From Candidatus Sulfotelmatobacter sp. (GTDB lineage Bacteria; Acidobacteriota; Terriglobia; Terriglobales; Acidobacteriaceae), in the NCBI GenBank assembly GCA_030041215.1, contig JASHOH010000223.1, forward strand, positions 1 through 61,206: DNA of 61,206 nucleotides, read 5' to 3'. The notes under the pieces were generated by a model. It was not told where the DNA came from. It saw only the letters and a list, made by a program, of their open reading frames with translations, and ran no database searches. Positions 8,780-19,112 of this stretch are shown here, in pieces; position 1 is the first letter of the stretch, and each line of letters opens with the position of its first letter. Made by a program: the position numbers and the translations under genes.

Positions 8780-9187
8780 TTACGAAACCCCGTGTTCATT
8801 GAGATATTTCGAGTATTTCTGGTCGGTTTTGCAGATGTGGTTGGCTAACCACTCATTGAGAAACACTCCAACCGTAACCGATAGGTTGAGTCTGCCTTCT
8901 GCGATCTCCTGCTGGAACTTTTGTACGCGCTGGATAAACGCCTGGTGTTCGGCCCGATGCGCACTCAATTCCGGGTATTTTGTTTTCTCAAGTTGCTGTT
9001 CTTCTGCCGAGAAGTGGAATTTTGCATAGTCGGCGAGGCGCTTCACCGTCTCCTGGATTTTGTCTTTTCCTTTGCCTGCCAGCATGGCTTCATGCAGTTC
9101 ATTGATCATCGCGAAAAGTTTTTTGTGGTCTTCATCGTAACGGTGCACCTTCACGCTATAAGAGGGTTCCCATGTAACCAAAGCCAT
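8780..9187 (-). CDS. Bacteriohemerythrin
   Basis: A 135-residue four-helix-bundle protein with a non-heme di-iron oxygen-binding site. Visible ligand motifs are the first-helix H-R-Y-D-E-D-H-K-K, F-H-F-S-A-E-E-Q-Q-L-E, H-R-A-E-H-Q-A-F and the final W-L-A-N-H-I-x-x-x-D, as in single-domain bacteriohemerythrins. The open frame continues 27 codons upstream, but the ATG at 9187 is preceded by GGAGAT at good spacing and starts at the family N-terminus (M-A-L-V-T-W). Such proteins bind O2 or NO and have been proposed as oxygen stores, sensors or delivery proteins. It lies between the radical SAM gene and the FNR/CRP-type regulator, fitting an oxygen-related neighbourhood. Confidence 0.92.
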   Translation of the reverse strand: MALVTWEPSYSVKVHRYDEDHKKLFAMINELHEAMLAGKGKDKIQETVKRLADYAKFHFSAEEQQLEKTKYPELSAHRAEHQAFIQRVQKFQQEIAEGRLNLSVTVGVFLNEWLANHICKTDQKYSKYLNEHGVS

Positions 9188-9354
9188 AGTTATCTCCAAT
9201 CTGGAGTGGGATTTTGAAAGTCTTGGAAAGCTATCGGCAGGAAGCAAGATAACTTTAAGGGGAGACAAGCCGGGCGCAGCAGCGGCGCAGAGACAACCAG
9301 ACTTACGATTCCACTCAGTCTGGGCTGCCGGAAATATGTTGTCCCGGGAAGATA

Positions 9355-10077
9355 TTAATTATTATTGGCCAATTCGCGCAGCGCCGCCTGATTTCGTATC
9401 ACCAGTGTGGAACCGCGAGTGTTCAGAATCTGGTGCTTCTTCAGATCGGCGAGCAGGCGAGTGACGGTCTCACGGGAGGTCCCGATCATCTGCGCGATCT
9501 CCTCGTGTGTAAGCCTAAGCTTTACGCGCGGCTCAGGTTTAGACCCCTCTCCATTCTTTGTGCTCCATTCTAGCAACAACTTGGCCAGTTTCTCGGCCGC
9601 TGAATGGGACAGGCCGAGACAGCGAATTTCATTGCACACGGTGTGATACTTTTCGCTCAAGTGCTCCGCCACCTTGAAGCAAACCTGGACGTCATTCTTC
9701 AGAAAGCGCAAAAAATCTTCGCGTTTGACGAAATTGATCTGACAGGGGTCGATGGTCTCGGCGGTGACTTCGTAGGGCCGGCCAGAAACTGTGGCGCTCA
9801 GGCCCAGCACTTCGCCGGCGTCGGCGATTTTCACGATCATAGTCTTACCATTGGGAGCACTGACCGACATTTTTACACTGCCCTTGCAGATGACGAAAAT
9901 TCCTCGTGGGGCCTGCTTCTCGACAAACAAAACAGCGCCCTCAGGATAGGCCGTCGTGTATTTGATTTCCTCGAACGCCTGCAACGCCGCAGGCGGCAGG
10001 TCGCAAAAGATGCGATCGGCGCGAAATTTGCACGTCAGGCAGCTTTCGACAATTTCCAGTCCGTAGGGTGAGATCAT
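9355..10077 (-). CDS. FNR/CRP-family transcriptional regulator with FNR-type cysteines
   Basis: A 240-residue regulator: N-terminal cysteine segment, cyclic-nucleotide-fold sensor domain (about 30-140), dimer helix and a C-terminal winged helix-turn-helix. Cysteines 13, 16 and 25 sit at the N-terminus and Cys112 follows strand residues E-T-I-D-P, the place of FNR Cys122; together these could bind an oxygen-labile 4Fe-4S cluster. Cys64 is extra. The recognition helix S-R-E-T-V-T-R (201-207) copies the Arg-Glu-x-x-x-Arg pattern by which CRP reads GTGA, not the FNR pattern. The ATG at 10077 has AGGAAGGTGG upstream; the frame extends to 10236 but that part overlaps operators. Sites matching TGTGA-N6-TCACA lie in its own promoter region, suggesting autoregulation and control of nifJ, kor, ahbD-like and acetyl-CoA synthetase/cyd units. 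Confidence 0.88.
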   Translation of the reverse strand: MISPYGLEIVESCLTCKFRADRIFCDLPPAALQAFEEIKYTTAYPEGAVLFVEKQAPRGIFVICKGSVKMSVSAPNGKTMIVKIADAGEVLGLSATVSGRPYEVTAETIDPCQINFVKREDFLRFLKNDVQVCFKVAEHLSEKYHTVCNEIRCLGLSHSAAEKLAKLLLEWSTKNGEGSKPEPRVKLRLTHEEIAQMIGTSRETVTRLLADLKKHQILNTRGSTLVIRNQAALRELANNN

Positions 10078-10151
10078 GGGACCACCTTCCTGTCTCTCGT
10101 TTAGTGTCAGTCCCCGCGCCGCAGTTGGCTGTGCCTTGAGGCACGCGGCCA

Positions 10152-10167
10152 TGTGACTTGCGTCACA
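10152..10167. promoter_or_regulatory. FNR/CRP-type operator between regulator and nifJ (regulator-proximal)
   Basis: TGTGACTTGCGTCACA is a perfect TGTGA-N6-TCACA palindrome, 75 bases upstream of the regulator's start codon. It may serve autoregulation or, together with the second site 70 bp away, the divergent nifJ promoter. Confidence 0.75.
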
Positions 10168-10221
10168 AAACGGCACCCAGCCTAGTGGGAGCTTCAGCTC
10201 TTTGCTAGCCTGGCTTTCTTC

Positions 10222-10237
10222 TGTGATGAAGATCACA
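10222..10237. promoter_or_regulatory. FNR/CRP-type operator upstream of nifJ
   Basis: TGTGATGAAGATCACA is a perfect TGTGA-N6-TCACA palindrome that also contains the FNR-like core TGAT-N4-ATCA. It lies about 105 bases ahead of the nifJ start codon. No convincing -10 hexamer could be placed at the ideal distance, so the exact mode of control is uncertain. Confidence 0.75.
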
Positions 10238-10341
10238 ACAGCGTGTGACGAACTTGGCAGACGACATCAGTGTGCATCGTCCATGCTTGGGGTAGTCGGC
10301 TCAACCAGAAGACAGCCAGCCACGACTCAGTTGGGGGGATT

Positions 10342-13947
<3,606 letters not shown>

Positions 13948-13975
13948 CCAAAGGCGTTGCATCGCGGAGGGCGCC

Positions 13976-14009
13976 CATTCGGTCGCTTTCGCTCTCTCAG
14001 GGCAGGCTC
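13976..14009 (+). repeat. Dispersed repeat copy 1 (CTCAGGGCAGGCTCC type)
   Basis: This stretch contains C-A-T-T-C-G-G followed by CTCAGGGCAGGCTCC. The same two elements occur at 15209-15232, on the other side of the dihydroorotate-dehydrogenase-like gene, so a single gene is flanked by two direct copies. It lies in the leader between nifJ and that gene. Confidence 0.55.
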
Positions 14010-14039
14010 CGAAATGCGCGCAGGACGGGAGGAAACGAC

Positions 14040-15080
14040 ATGATTGACCTCAGCACCAAGTACTTGGGCTTACAGCTTCGCACCCCTCTGGTAGCTTCGG
14101 CATCGCCGCTGTCGCACGAAATTGACGGTATCTGCCGCCTGGAAGATGCGGGCGCTTCAGCCGTGGTGCTGTATTCACTTTTCGAAGAGCAGTTGCGGCT
14201 GGAAGCTCTGGAATTGAATGACCGACTGACTGTGGGCACGGAGAGCTTCGCCGAGGCAGTGTCATTTTTTCCTCAGCCGAGCGAATTCCACATGGGGCCG
14301 GAGTCTTATCTCAACCACATCGGGCGGGCAAAAAAGGCGGTATCCATTCCCATCATTGCCAGCCTGAACGGCGCTACTGTTGGCGGGTGGACTGAATACG
14401 CGCGCGAAATCGAGCAGGCTGGGGCTGACGCAGTGGAATGCAACATTTATTTTCTGGCTACCGATCCAGATGTGTCATCCGGCGAAATCGAGCAAAGATA
14501 TATCGACATTCTCACTGCCGTGAAGTCTGCGGTAACGATTCCGGTAGCGGTCAAGATCAGCCCATTCTTCAGCAACACGGCGAACATGGCGAAGCGCTTC
14601 GACGAAACGGGCGCCAATGGGTTGGTGCTGTTCAATCGCTTCTATCAGCCGGACATCAACCTGGACGACCTGGAGATCGAGCCCAATGTTTTGCTGAGCA
14701 CGCCGCAGGATTTACGGCTACCGCTGACGTGGATCGGAATCCTCTATGGCCGTGTGCGCGCCAGCCTGGCCGCCACCAGCGGCGTTCATGGTTCGCAGGA
14801 TGTAATCAAGTTGCTGATGGTGGGAGCCGACGTGACCATGCTGTGCTCCTCACTGCTGAAAAATGGCATCGGCCATTTGCGCCATATTGAAAGAGGATTA
14901 TTGGACTGGATGGAGGAGCACGAATACGAGTCGGTTCAGCAGATGAAGGGCAGCATGAGCCAGTTGCGCTGTCCGGATCCGTCGGCGTTTGAGCGCGCTC
15001 AATATATGAGAGCGGTCAAGAGCGCACAGCATGTGGTAGTTTCGGGACGCGAGGCCTGGAGGGTCCTGACGGAGAGCTAG
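14040..15080 (+). CDS. Dihydroorotate dehydrogenase-like flavoprotein
   Basis: A 346-residue FMN-type TIM barrel related to PyrD. The phosphate-binding strands near the C-terminus (G-V-H-G-S-Q-D-V-I-K and G-A-D-V-T-M-L-C-S) are recognisable. The loop that in true PyrD reads N-x-S-C-P-N and supplies the catalytic base is replaced by C-N-I-Y-F-L-A-T-D-P, so orotate synthesis is unlikely. The ATG at 14040 has GGGAGGAAACGAC upstream. It is 92 bases downstream of nifJ on the same strand; the pairing suggests an electron-transfer or reductase role linked to reduced ferredoxin, which is inference only. It is flanked by two copies of a small repeat. Confidence 0.82.
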   Translation: MIDLSTKYLGLQLRTPLVASASPLSHEIDGICRLEDAGASAVVLYSLFEEQLRLEALELNDRLTVGTESFAEAVSFFPQPSEFHMGPESYLNHIGRAKKAVSIPIIASLNGATVGGWTEYAREIEQAGADAVECNIYFLATDPDVSSGEIEQRYIDILTAVKSAVTIPVAVKISPFFSNTANMAKRFDETGANGLVLFNRFYQPDINLDDLEIEPNVLLSTPQDLRLPLTWIGILYGRVRASLAATSGVHGSQDVIKLLMVGADVTMLCSSLLKNGIGHLRHIERGLLDWMEEHEYESVQQMKGSMSQLRCPDPSAFERAQYMRAVKSAQHVVVSGREAWRVLTES

Positions 15081-15208
15081 AAGCGCATCCGCTTCGAATC
15101 ACTTGCTCAGCGTTACCCGTGCGGAAGGACTTTCAAGCGGGCAAAAGCTGCACTCAGGCAAATTCGAAGGCATACAATCTGCATCGCAAATCGGCGCGAG
15201 ATCCCTTC

Positions 15209-15232
15209 GCCATTCGGCTCAGGGCAGGCTCC
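15209..15232 (+). repeat. Dispersed repeat copy 2 (CTCAGGGCAGGCTCC type)
   Basis: CATTCGG directly followed by CTCAGGGCAGGCTCC, in the same orientation as the copy at 13976-14009. It is immediately followed by two palindromes at 15239-15271. Confidence 0.55.
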
Positions 15233-15238
15233 TTACCC

Positions 15239-15271
15239 GGCGGCTTCGCCGCCCCCGGCTGAAGCCGGGGG
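15239..15271. repeat. Twin palindromic repeat (REP-like)
   Basis: Two adjacent hairpins: GGCGGC-TTC-GCCGCC (15239-15253) and CCCCCGGCT-GA-AGCCGGGGG (15252-15271), the second with nine perfect pairs. The core CGGCTGAAGCCG recurs, reverse-complemented, inside the dinG-like gene at 53437-53456. No T-run follows, so this is a repeat element rather than an ordinary terminator, although it could stall or protect transcripts between two convergent genes. Confidence 0.65.
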
Positions 15272-15324
15272 ACTACCGAAGCGCGGAGCTGCGGGATGAC
15301 TGCCCTTATGAACTCGCCTTGATC

Positions 15325-15771
15325 CTACTTCGCCTGCAGCGTCTCCACGTACTTGGTGAGATTGGCAATTCGCTGCTGGACCTCGGCTTCGTGCCCCTGA
15401 CTCATACCCCAAAACAACGATCCCCAAACCGGCATATCTTTGGTGCCGTGCGCAGGAATGTTGGCATCGCCGCGGATGGCAGCGGAAACCTTCAGGCTGG
15501 GATACTTCCCGCCATTGTTCTTGCTCAGAGTTGTGAGGTCGGTAGGCGGAGTTTTCAATGCGCTAGCTGCTGGACCGTTACCTTTGCCATCAGTGCCATG
15601 GCAGACGGCGCAATAAGAATCGTACATTTCCTTGCCGGACGCGGCCGATGTGGGCTTTACCGTTGTGTGCTTTATGACTTTTCCCTGGTCCGACGTTTGA
15701 TCCTGCGCTACTGCCGCGCAGCTTAACAACATGAGTGCGGCAACAATCAAACTCAACTTGTTCATGGACAT
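15325..15771 (-). CDS. Small secreted monoheme cytochrome c
   Basis: A 148-residue protein with an N-terminal signal sequence (hydrophobic L-S-L-I-V-A-A-L-M-L-L). Cleavage could occur after A-V-A-Q, or the L-L-S-C at its end could serve as a lipobox. Heme c attaches at C-A-V-C-H (about residues 54-58), and Met in K-D-M-P-V-W-G is the likely distal ligand. The size and G-K-G-N-G-P-A-A following the heme motif resemble class I electron carriers that supply terminal oxidases. It is a single gene pointing away from korD, across a 421-base intergenic region. A direct electron partner in the window is not evident; the bd oxidase takes quinol, not cytochrome c. Confidence 0.87.
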   Translation of the reverse strand: MSMNKLSLIVAALMLLSCAAVAQDQTSDQGKVIKHTTVKPTSAASGKEMYDSYCAVCHGTDGKGNGPAASALKTPPTDLTTLSKNNGGKYPSLKVSAAIRGDANIPAHGTKDMPVWGSLFWGMSQGHEAEVQQRIANLTKYVETLQAK

Positions 15772-16192
15772 GATTTTCTCCTTATCGACGGATATCGTCG
15801 CTATGCCAAAAAGCCGCTGACCAGATTGCGTGCTTTTAATCGCACACGAGCCAGCGCACCGTTGCCCCGGAATACGATCGTGGCGATTTCGCTCTCTCGC
15901 GTGCGTGCGCAGAGGTCAACTCTAATGATCAGCGTAGTGGACGATAGCACGCCATGACGCGAATCACAAGAATTTGTGTTGCAGAACACAACAGCGTGGT
16001 GCCTGGATGAAGCCGAGTTTGCCCTTAATTGCCGCTGTTCCGCCCCGGGAATTGACATTGTTGTGCTCAGCCTCACCTAGATCCGTGATTCTCATCACAT
16101 CCTCGTGCCCATCGTGAACGCCATAATGGCAACGACCTTTCGGGAGTGTTCAATCACTTCTTTCAGGCGCACTTCTCAAGCGTGGGGGCCTT
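15772..16192. other. Non-coding divergent promoter region between cytochrome c gene and korD
   Basis: This is the only gap of more than 300 bases. The 91-codon reverse frame in it (16076-15801) has no recognisable domain and a biased composition, and is not supported. The region contains a regulator palindrome at 16084-16099 with a -10-like CATAAT at 16122-16127, and an imperfect inverted repeat CACAA-GAAT-TTGTG at 15965-15978 of unknown meaning. Confidence 0.6.
16084..16099. promoter_or_regulatory. FNR/CRP-type operator upstream of korDABC
   Basis: CGTGATTCTCATCACA matches TGTGA-N6-TCACA at nine of ten arm positions and contains TGAT-N4-ATCA. A -10-like CATAAT at 16122-16127 would give a start near 16134 and centre the palindrome near -42.5, close to the -41.5 expected for class II activation. 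Confidence 0.72.
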
Positions 16193-16423
16193 GTGACAAA
16201 AGGAAGGGTTTCAATTGTCGCTGAACGCTGCAAGTCTTGCGGCTTTTGCATCGAGTTCTGTCCCAGCCATGTGCTGGCGTTTTCATCGGCATTCAACGCC
16301 AAGGGTTATCACGTGCCGCATGTAGTGCATCCGGAAAAATGCAGCGGTTGCGATTTGTGCGGCATGTACTGTCCCGACTTCGCGATTTACGGCAAGAAGA
16401 ATGCCGACGGAGGTAAACAATGA
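16193..16423 (+). CDS. korD: 2-oxoacid:ferredoxin oxidoreductase, delta (ferredoxin) subunit
   Basis: A 76-residue protein made almost wholly of two 4Fe-4S motifs: C13-x2-C16-x2-C19-x3-C23-P and C50-x2-C53-x2-C56-x3-C60-P. It carries electrons from the thiamine enzyme to soluble ferredoxin. It starts with GTG and overlaps the alpha-subunit gene by four bases (ATGA), showing translational coupling. It is the first gene of a D-A-B-C operon, preceded by an FNR/CRP-type palindrome at 16084. Confidence 0.9.
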   Translation: MTKGRVSIVAERCKSCGFCIEFCPSHVLAFSSAFNAKGYHVPHVVHPEKCSGCDLCGMYCPDFAIYGKKNADGGKQ

Positions 16424-17577
16424 AAGCCGATCCTCGTGGCGTTCTTACCGGCGAGCACTTCATCGATGGCGATCATGCCTGCTGCGAAGGTGCATTGGCA
16501 GCAGGGGCGCGCTTCGCCGCCGGATATCCCATCACACCTTCTACTGAGGTCGTCGAGCGCTTCGCGGCGCGCGTGCCCACCGTCGGCGGGACGTTCATTC
16601 AGATGGAGGACGAACTCGCGGCCTCGATCACGCTACAAGGCGCGGTTTGGGGCGGGGCGAAAGCATTCACAGTGACCTCTGGCCCGGGCTTTTCGCTGAT
16701 GATGGAGCACATCGGCTACGCGGCCATGACAGAAACTCCCTGCGTGTTCGTCGATGTGCAGCGTGGAGGGCCTTCGACCGGGTTGCCAACGTTGCCCGCG
16801 CAAGCGGACATGATGCAGGCGCGCTGGGGCTCGCACGGAGACTACGCCGTGATTGCTCTGTGCCCGAATTCTCCGCAGGAGTGTTTTGACCTGACCATCA
16901 AAGCTTTCAATCTGGCCGAGGAATTTCGCGTGCCGGTGATGTTCATGATGGATGAAGTTGTCGGCCACATGACGGAAAAGGTTGTGATCCCGCCGGCAGA
17001 CCAGATTGAAGTGACTCCGCGCAAACACACGAAGAAATCGGTGGAAGAATTTGAGCCTTACAACACCAACGGGGACATGGTCCCCGAGATCGCGCATGCA
17101 GGCGAGGGTTATAAGTTTCACGTGACGGGTCTGACGCACGATGAGCGGGGTTATCCCAATATGACGCCGCAGACTCAGGACAGGCTGGTGCGGCGGCTGC
17201 AAAACAAAATTACCTCTGCTGCCGATCGCATAGCGATGTTTGAAGAAGCGGATTTGAACGATGCCGATGTGGTCGTGGTCTCTTACGGCATCACATCCCG
17301 CGTGGCGCAGCGCGCGATCGACACCGCGCGCGAGCAAGGCTTGAAAGTGGGCAAGCTGCGTTTGATCACCGCCTGGCCGTTCCCCGAAAAGAAAATTCGC
17401 GAACTCGCAGGCAGGGTCAAAGCGTTTGTCGTGCCCGAACTGAATCTGGGGCAGATGGCGCTTGAAGTTGAGCGTGCGGCCGGCGGCCAGGCGAAGACAT
17501 TTTCTCTGACGCATGCGGGCGGCAGCGTACACCACCCCGAAGACATTCTGAAAGTGATCGTGGAGGCAAGCCGATGA
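16420..17577 (+). CDS. korA: 2-oxoacid:ferredoxin oxidoreductase, alpha subunit
   Basis: A 385-residue subunit corresponding to the pyrimidine-binding and transketolase C-terminal domains of the enzyme. The G-Y-P-I-T-P-S-T-E-V-V-E segment near residue 33 is the substrate/TPP contact region, and the C-terminal part ends with P-E-L-N-L-G-Q-M-A typical of KorA. It starts in the ATGA overlap with korD and ends in an ATGA overlap with korB. The complex oxidises a 2-oxoacid to its acyl-CoA with ferredoxin reduction, or runs the reverse carboxylation. Four-subunit D-A-B-C sets with this order most often use 2-oxoglutarate; a branched-chain oxoacid is the alternative. Confidence 0.9.
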   Translation: MKADPRGVLTGEHFIDGDHACCEGALAAGARFAAGYPITPSTEVVERFAARVPTVGGTFIQMEDELAASITLQGAVWGGAKAFTVTSGPGFSLMMEHIGYAAMTETPCVFVDVQRGGPSTGLPTLPAQADMMQARWGSHGDYAVIALCPNSPQECFDLTIKAFNLAEEFRVPVMFMMDEVVGHMTEKVVIPPADQIEVTPRKHTKKSVEEFEPYNTNGDMVPEIAHAGEGYKFHVTGLTHDERGYPNMTPQTQDRLVRRLQNKITSAADRIAMFEEADLNDADVVVVSYGITSRVAQRAIDTAREQGLKVGKLRLITAWPFPEKKIRELAGRVKAFVVPELNLGQMALEVERAAGGQAKTFSLTHAGGSVHHPEDILKVIVEASR

Positions 17578-18470
17578 GCACCGATCTGAACACTGCTCTG
17601 CTGAATGACGACGTGGCTAATCCTGTCGAGCCCTTTCTGCGCACCGACCGCATGCCTCACATCTGGTGCCCGGGATGCGGTATCGGTACCACGGTAAACT
17701 GCTTTGCACGAGCGCTGATCGAATCGAAGGTCGATCTGCAATCTCTGGCGCTTGTATCTGGCATCGGCTGCACCGGGCGGGTCGCCGGTTACGTGGCGCT
17801 GGATTCCTTCCATACCACGCACGGCCGGGCGATACCATTCGCGACGGGACTGAAGCTGGCCAATCCAAAGCTGAATGTTGTTGTGTACTCCGGCGATGGT
17901 GATCTCGCGGCGATTGGAGGCAATCACCTCATTCACGCCGCGCGGCGGAACATCGATTTGAAAGTAATTTGCGTGAATAATTTGATCTACGCCATGACCG
18001 GCGGACAAACAGCGCCAACCACGCCGGACCACGCGACCACATCGACGAATCCGTATGGCACGTTTGAGCCGTCGTTCAATCTACCCCACCTCGTGGAAGC
18101 GGCAGGGGCAGTGTATGTTGCCCGCTGGACAACTTTCCACGTGCGGCAACTGGCGCGCGCCATCGGCGAGGCGTTTCACAAAAAAGGGTTCTCGTTTATC
18201 GAGGTGATCTCGCCCTGTCCCACGCTCTATCAGCGGCGCAATAAGCTGGGCGACGGCCTCGACACTATGAAGTATTACAAGGCCAAGAGCAAAGTGCGCA
18301 ACGGCGCGCCCACCAGCGATGTCGGCCTGACCATCAGCGGAGAGATCATCGTCGGCAAGTTCGTGGACCGCGATCGGCCCGATTACCAAAACTTGATGCA
18401 CGCGCAATACGTTGACTCGCTCGGCGACAGATTTGTGGAACCCATGGAGGCGGAGGCGGTATGCAGCTAA
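17574..18470 (+). CDS. korB: 2-oxoacid:ferredoxin oxidoreductase, beta (TPP-binding) subunit
   Basis: A 298-residue thiamine-diphosphate subunit. W-C-P-G-C-G-I-G-T near residue 28 supplies iron-sulfur ligands and the TPP contact, and G-D-G-D-L-A-A-I-G-G-N-H followed by N-N-L-I-Y-A-M-T-G-G-Q forms the magnesium-diphosphate site. These are the usual KorB features. The start overlaps korA by four bases and the end overlaps korC by ten, so the four subunits should be made in equal amounts. Confidence 0.92.
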   Translation: MSTDLNTALLNDDVANPVEPFLRTDRMPHIWCPGCGIGTTVNCFARALIESKVDLQSLALVSGIGCTGRVAGYVALDSFHTTHGRAIPFATGLKLANPKLNVVVYSGDGDLAAIGGNHLIHAARRNIDLKVICVNNLIYAMTGGQTAPTTPDHATTSTNPYGTFEPSFNLPHLVEAAGAVYVARWTTFHVRQLARAIGEAFHKKGFSFIEVISPCPTLYQRRNKLGDGLDTMKYYKAKSKVRNGAPTSDVGLTISGEIIVGKFVDRDRPDYQNLMHAQYVDSLGDRFVEPMEAEAVCS

Positions 18471-19060
18471 CTGAGATTCGCATTGCAGGTTTCGGCGGAC
18501 AGGGAGTGATCCTCTCGGCCATGGTGCTGGGCAAGGCGGCGTCGATTTTCGAGAAGGGATACGCTACGGTCACGCAGAATTTTGGGCCCGAGGCGCGCGG
18601 CGGCGCTTGCAGCGCGCAGCTCATCATTTCTGACACCCCAGTGGCGTATCCCTACGTCACCCAGCCCGACATCATGGTAGTGATGTCGCAGGAAGCATAC
18701 AATCGCTTTGCTCCTGAGCTGAAAGATGGCGGCACATTGATCGTCGAGCAGGATCTGGTGCGGGTGACCGGGCTCGACAAGAAAAAAGAAATCAAAGTCT
18801 ACGGAATTCCTGCGACCCGCATTGCTGAAAGCCTGGGAAAAAAGATGGTGCTGAATTCGGTAATGGTGGGATTCTTTACCGCGCTGACGGGCTTGCTTGA
18901 TCCGGATGCTGTCCGCAAGGCGGTTGCGGATTCTGTACCATCCAATTTTCGCGAGCTGAATTTGCAGGCGTTCGACAAAGGATTTGAATGCGGGTCTACG
19001 GCGTCGCCGAATACCGTCGAAACGGAGCTGGAGGCGGAGTCGGTTACCGAAGCTGGCTAA
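18461..19060 (+). CDS. korC: 2-oxoacid:ferredoxin oxidoreductase, gamma subunit
   Basis: A 199-residue protein of the POR/KOR gamma family, which binds the CoA substrate. The N-terminal I-R-I-A-G-F-G-G-Q-G-V-I-L-S is the hallmark of this fold, followed by Q-N-F-G-P-E-A-R-G-G. It closes the korDABC operon and converges on the c-di-GMP signalling gene 52 bases away. The last 15 or so residues, rich in Glu, look like a non-conserved tail. Confidence 0.9.
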   Translation: MQLTEIRIAGFGGQGVILSAMVLGKAASIFEKGYATVTQNFGPEARGGACSAQLIISDTPVAYPYVTQPDIMVVMSQEAYNRFAPELKDGGTLIVEQDLVRVTGLDKKKEIKVYGIPATRIAESLGKKMVLNSVMVGFFTALTGLLDPDAVRKAVADSVPSNFRELNLQAFDKGFECGSTASPNTVETELEAESVTEAG

Positions 19061-19112
19061 ACCGGCTTAAACTCAGGACCGGAAATGTATCATCTCCGTG
19101 GGATACCGATAC

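Noticed and set aside
15801..16076. 91-codon reverse open frame between the cytochrome c gene and korD
   Set aside because: No recognisable domain, no ribosome binding site, and it crosses a region that looks like a divergent promoter.
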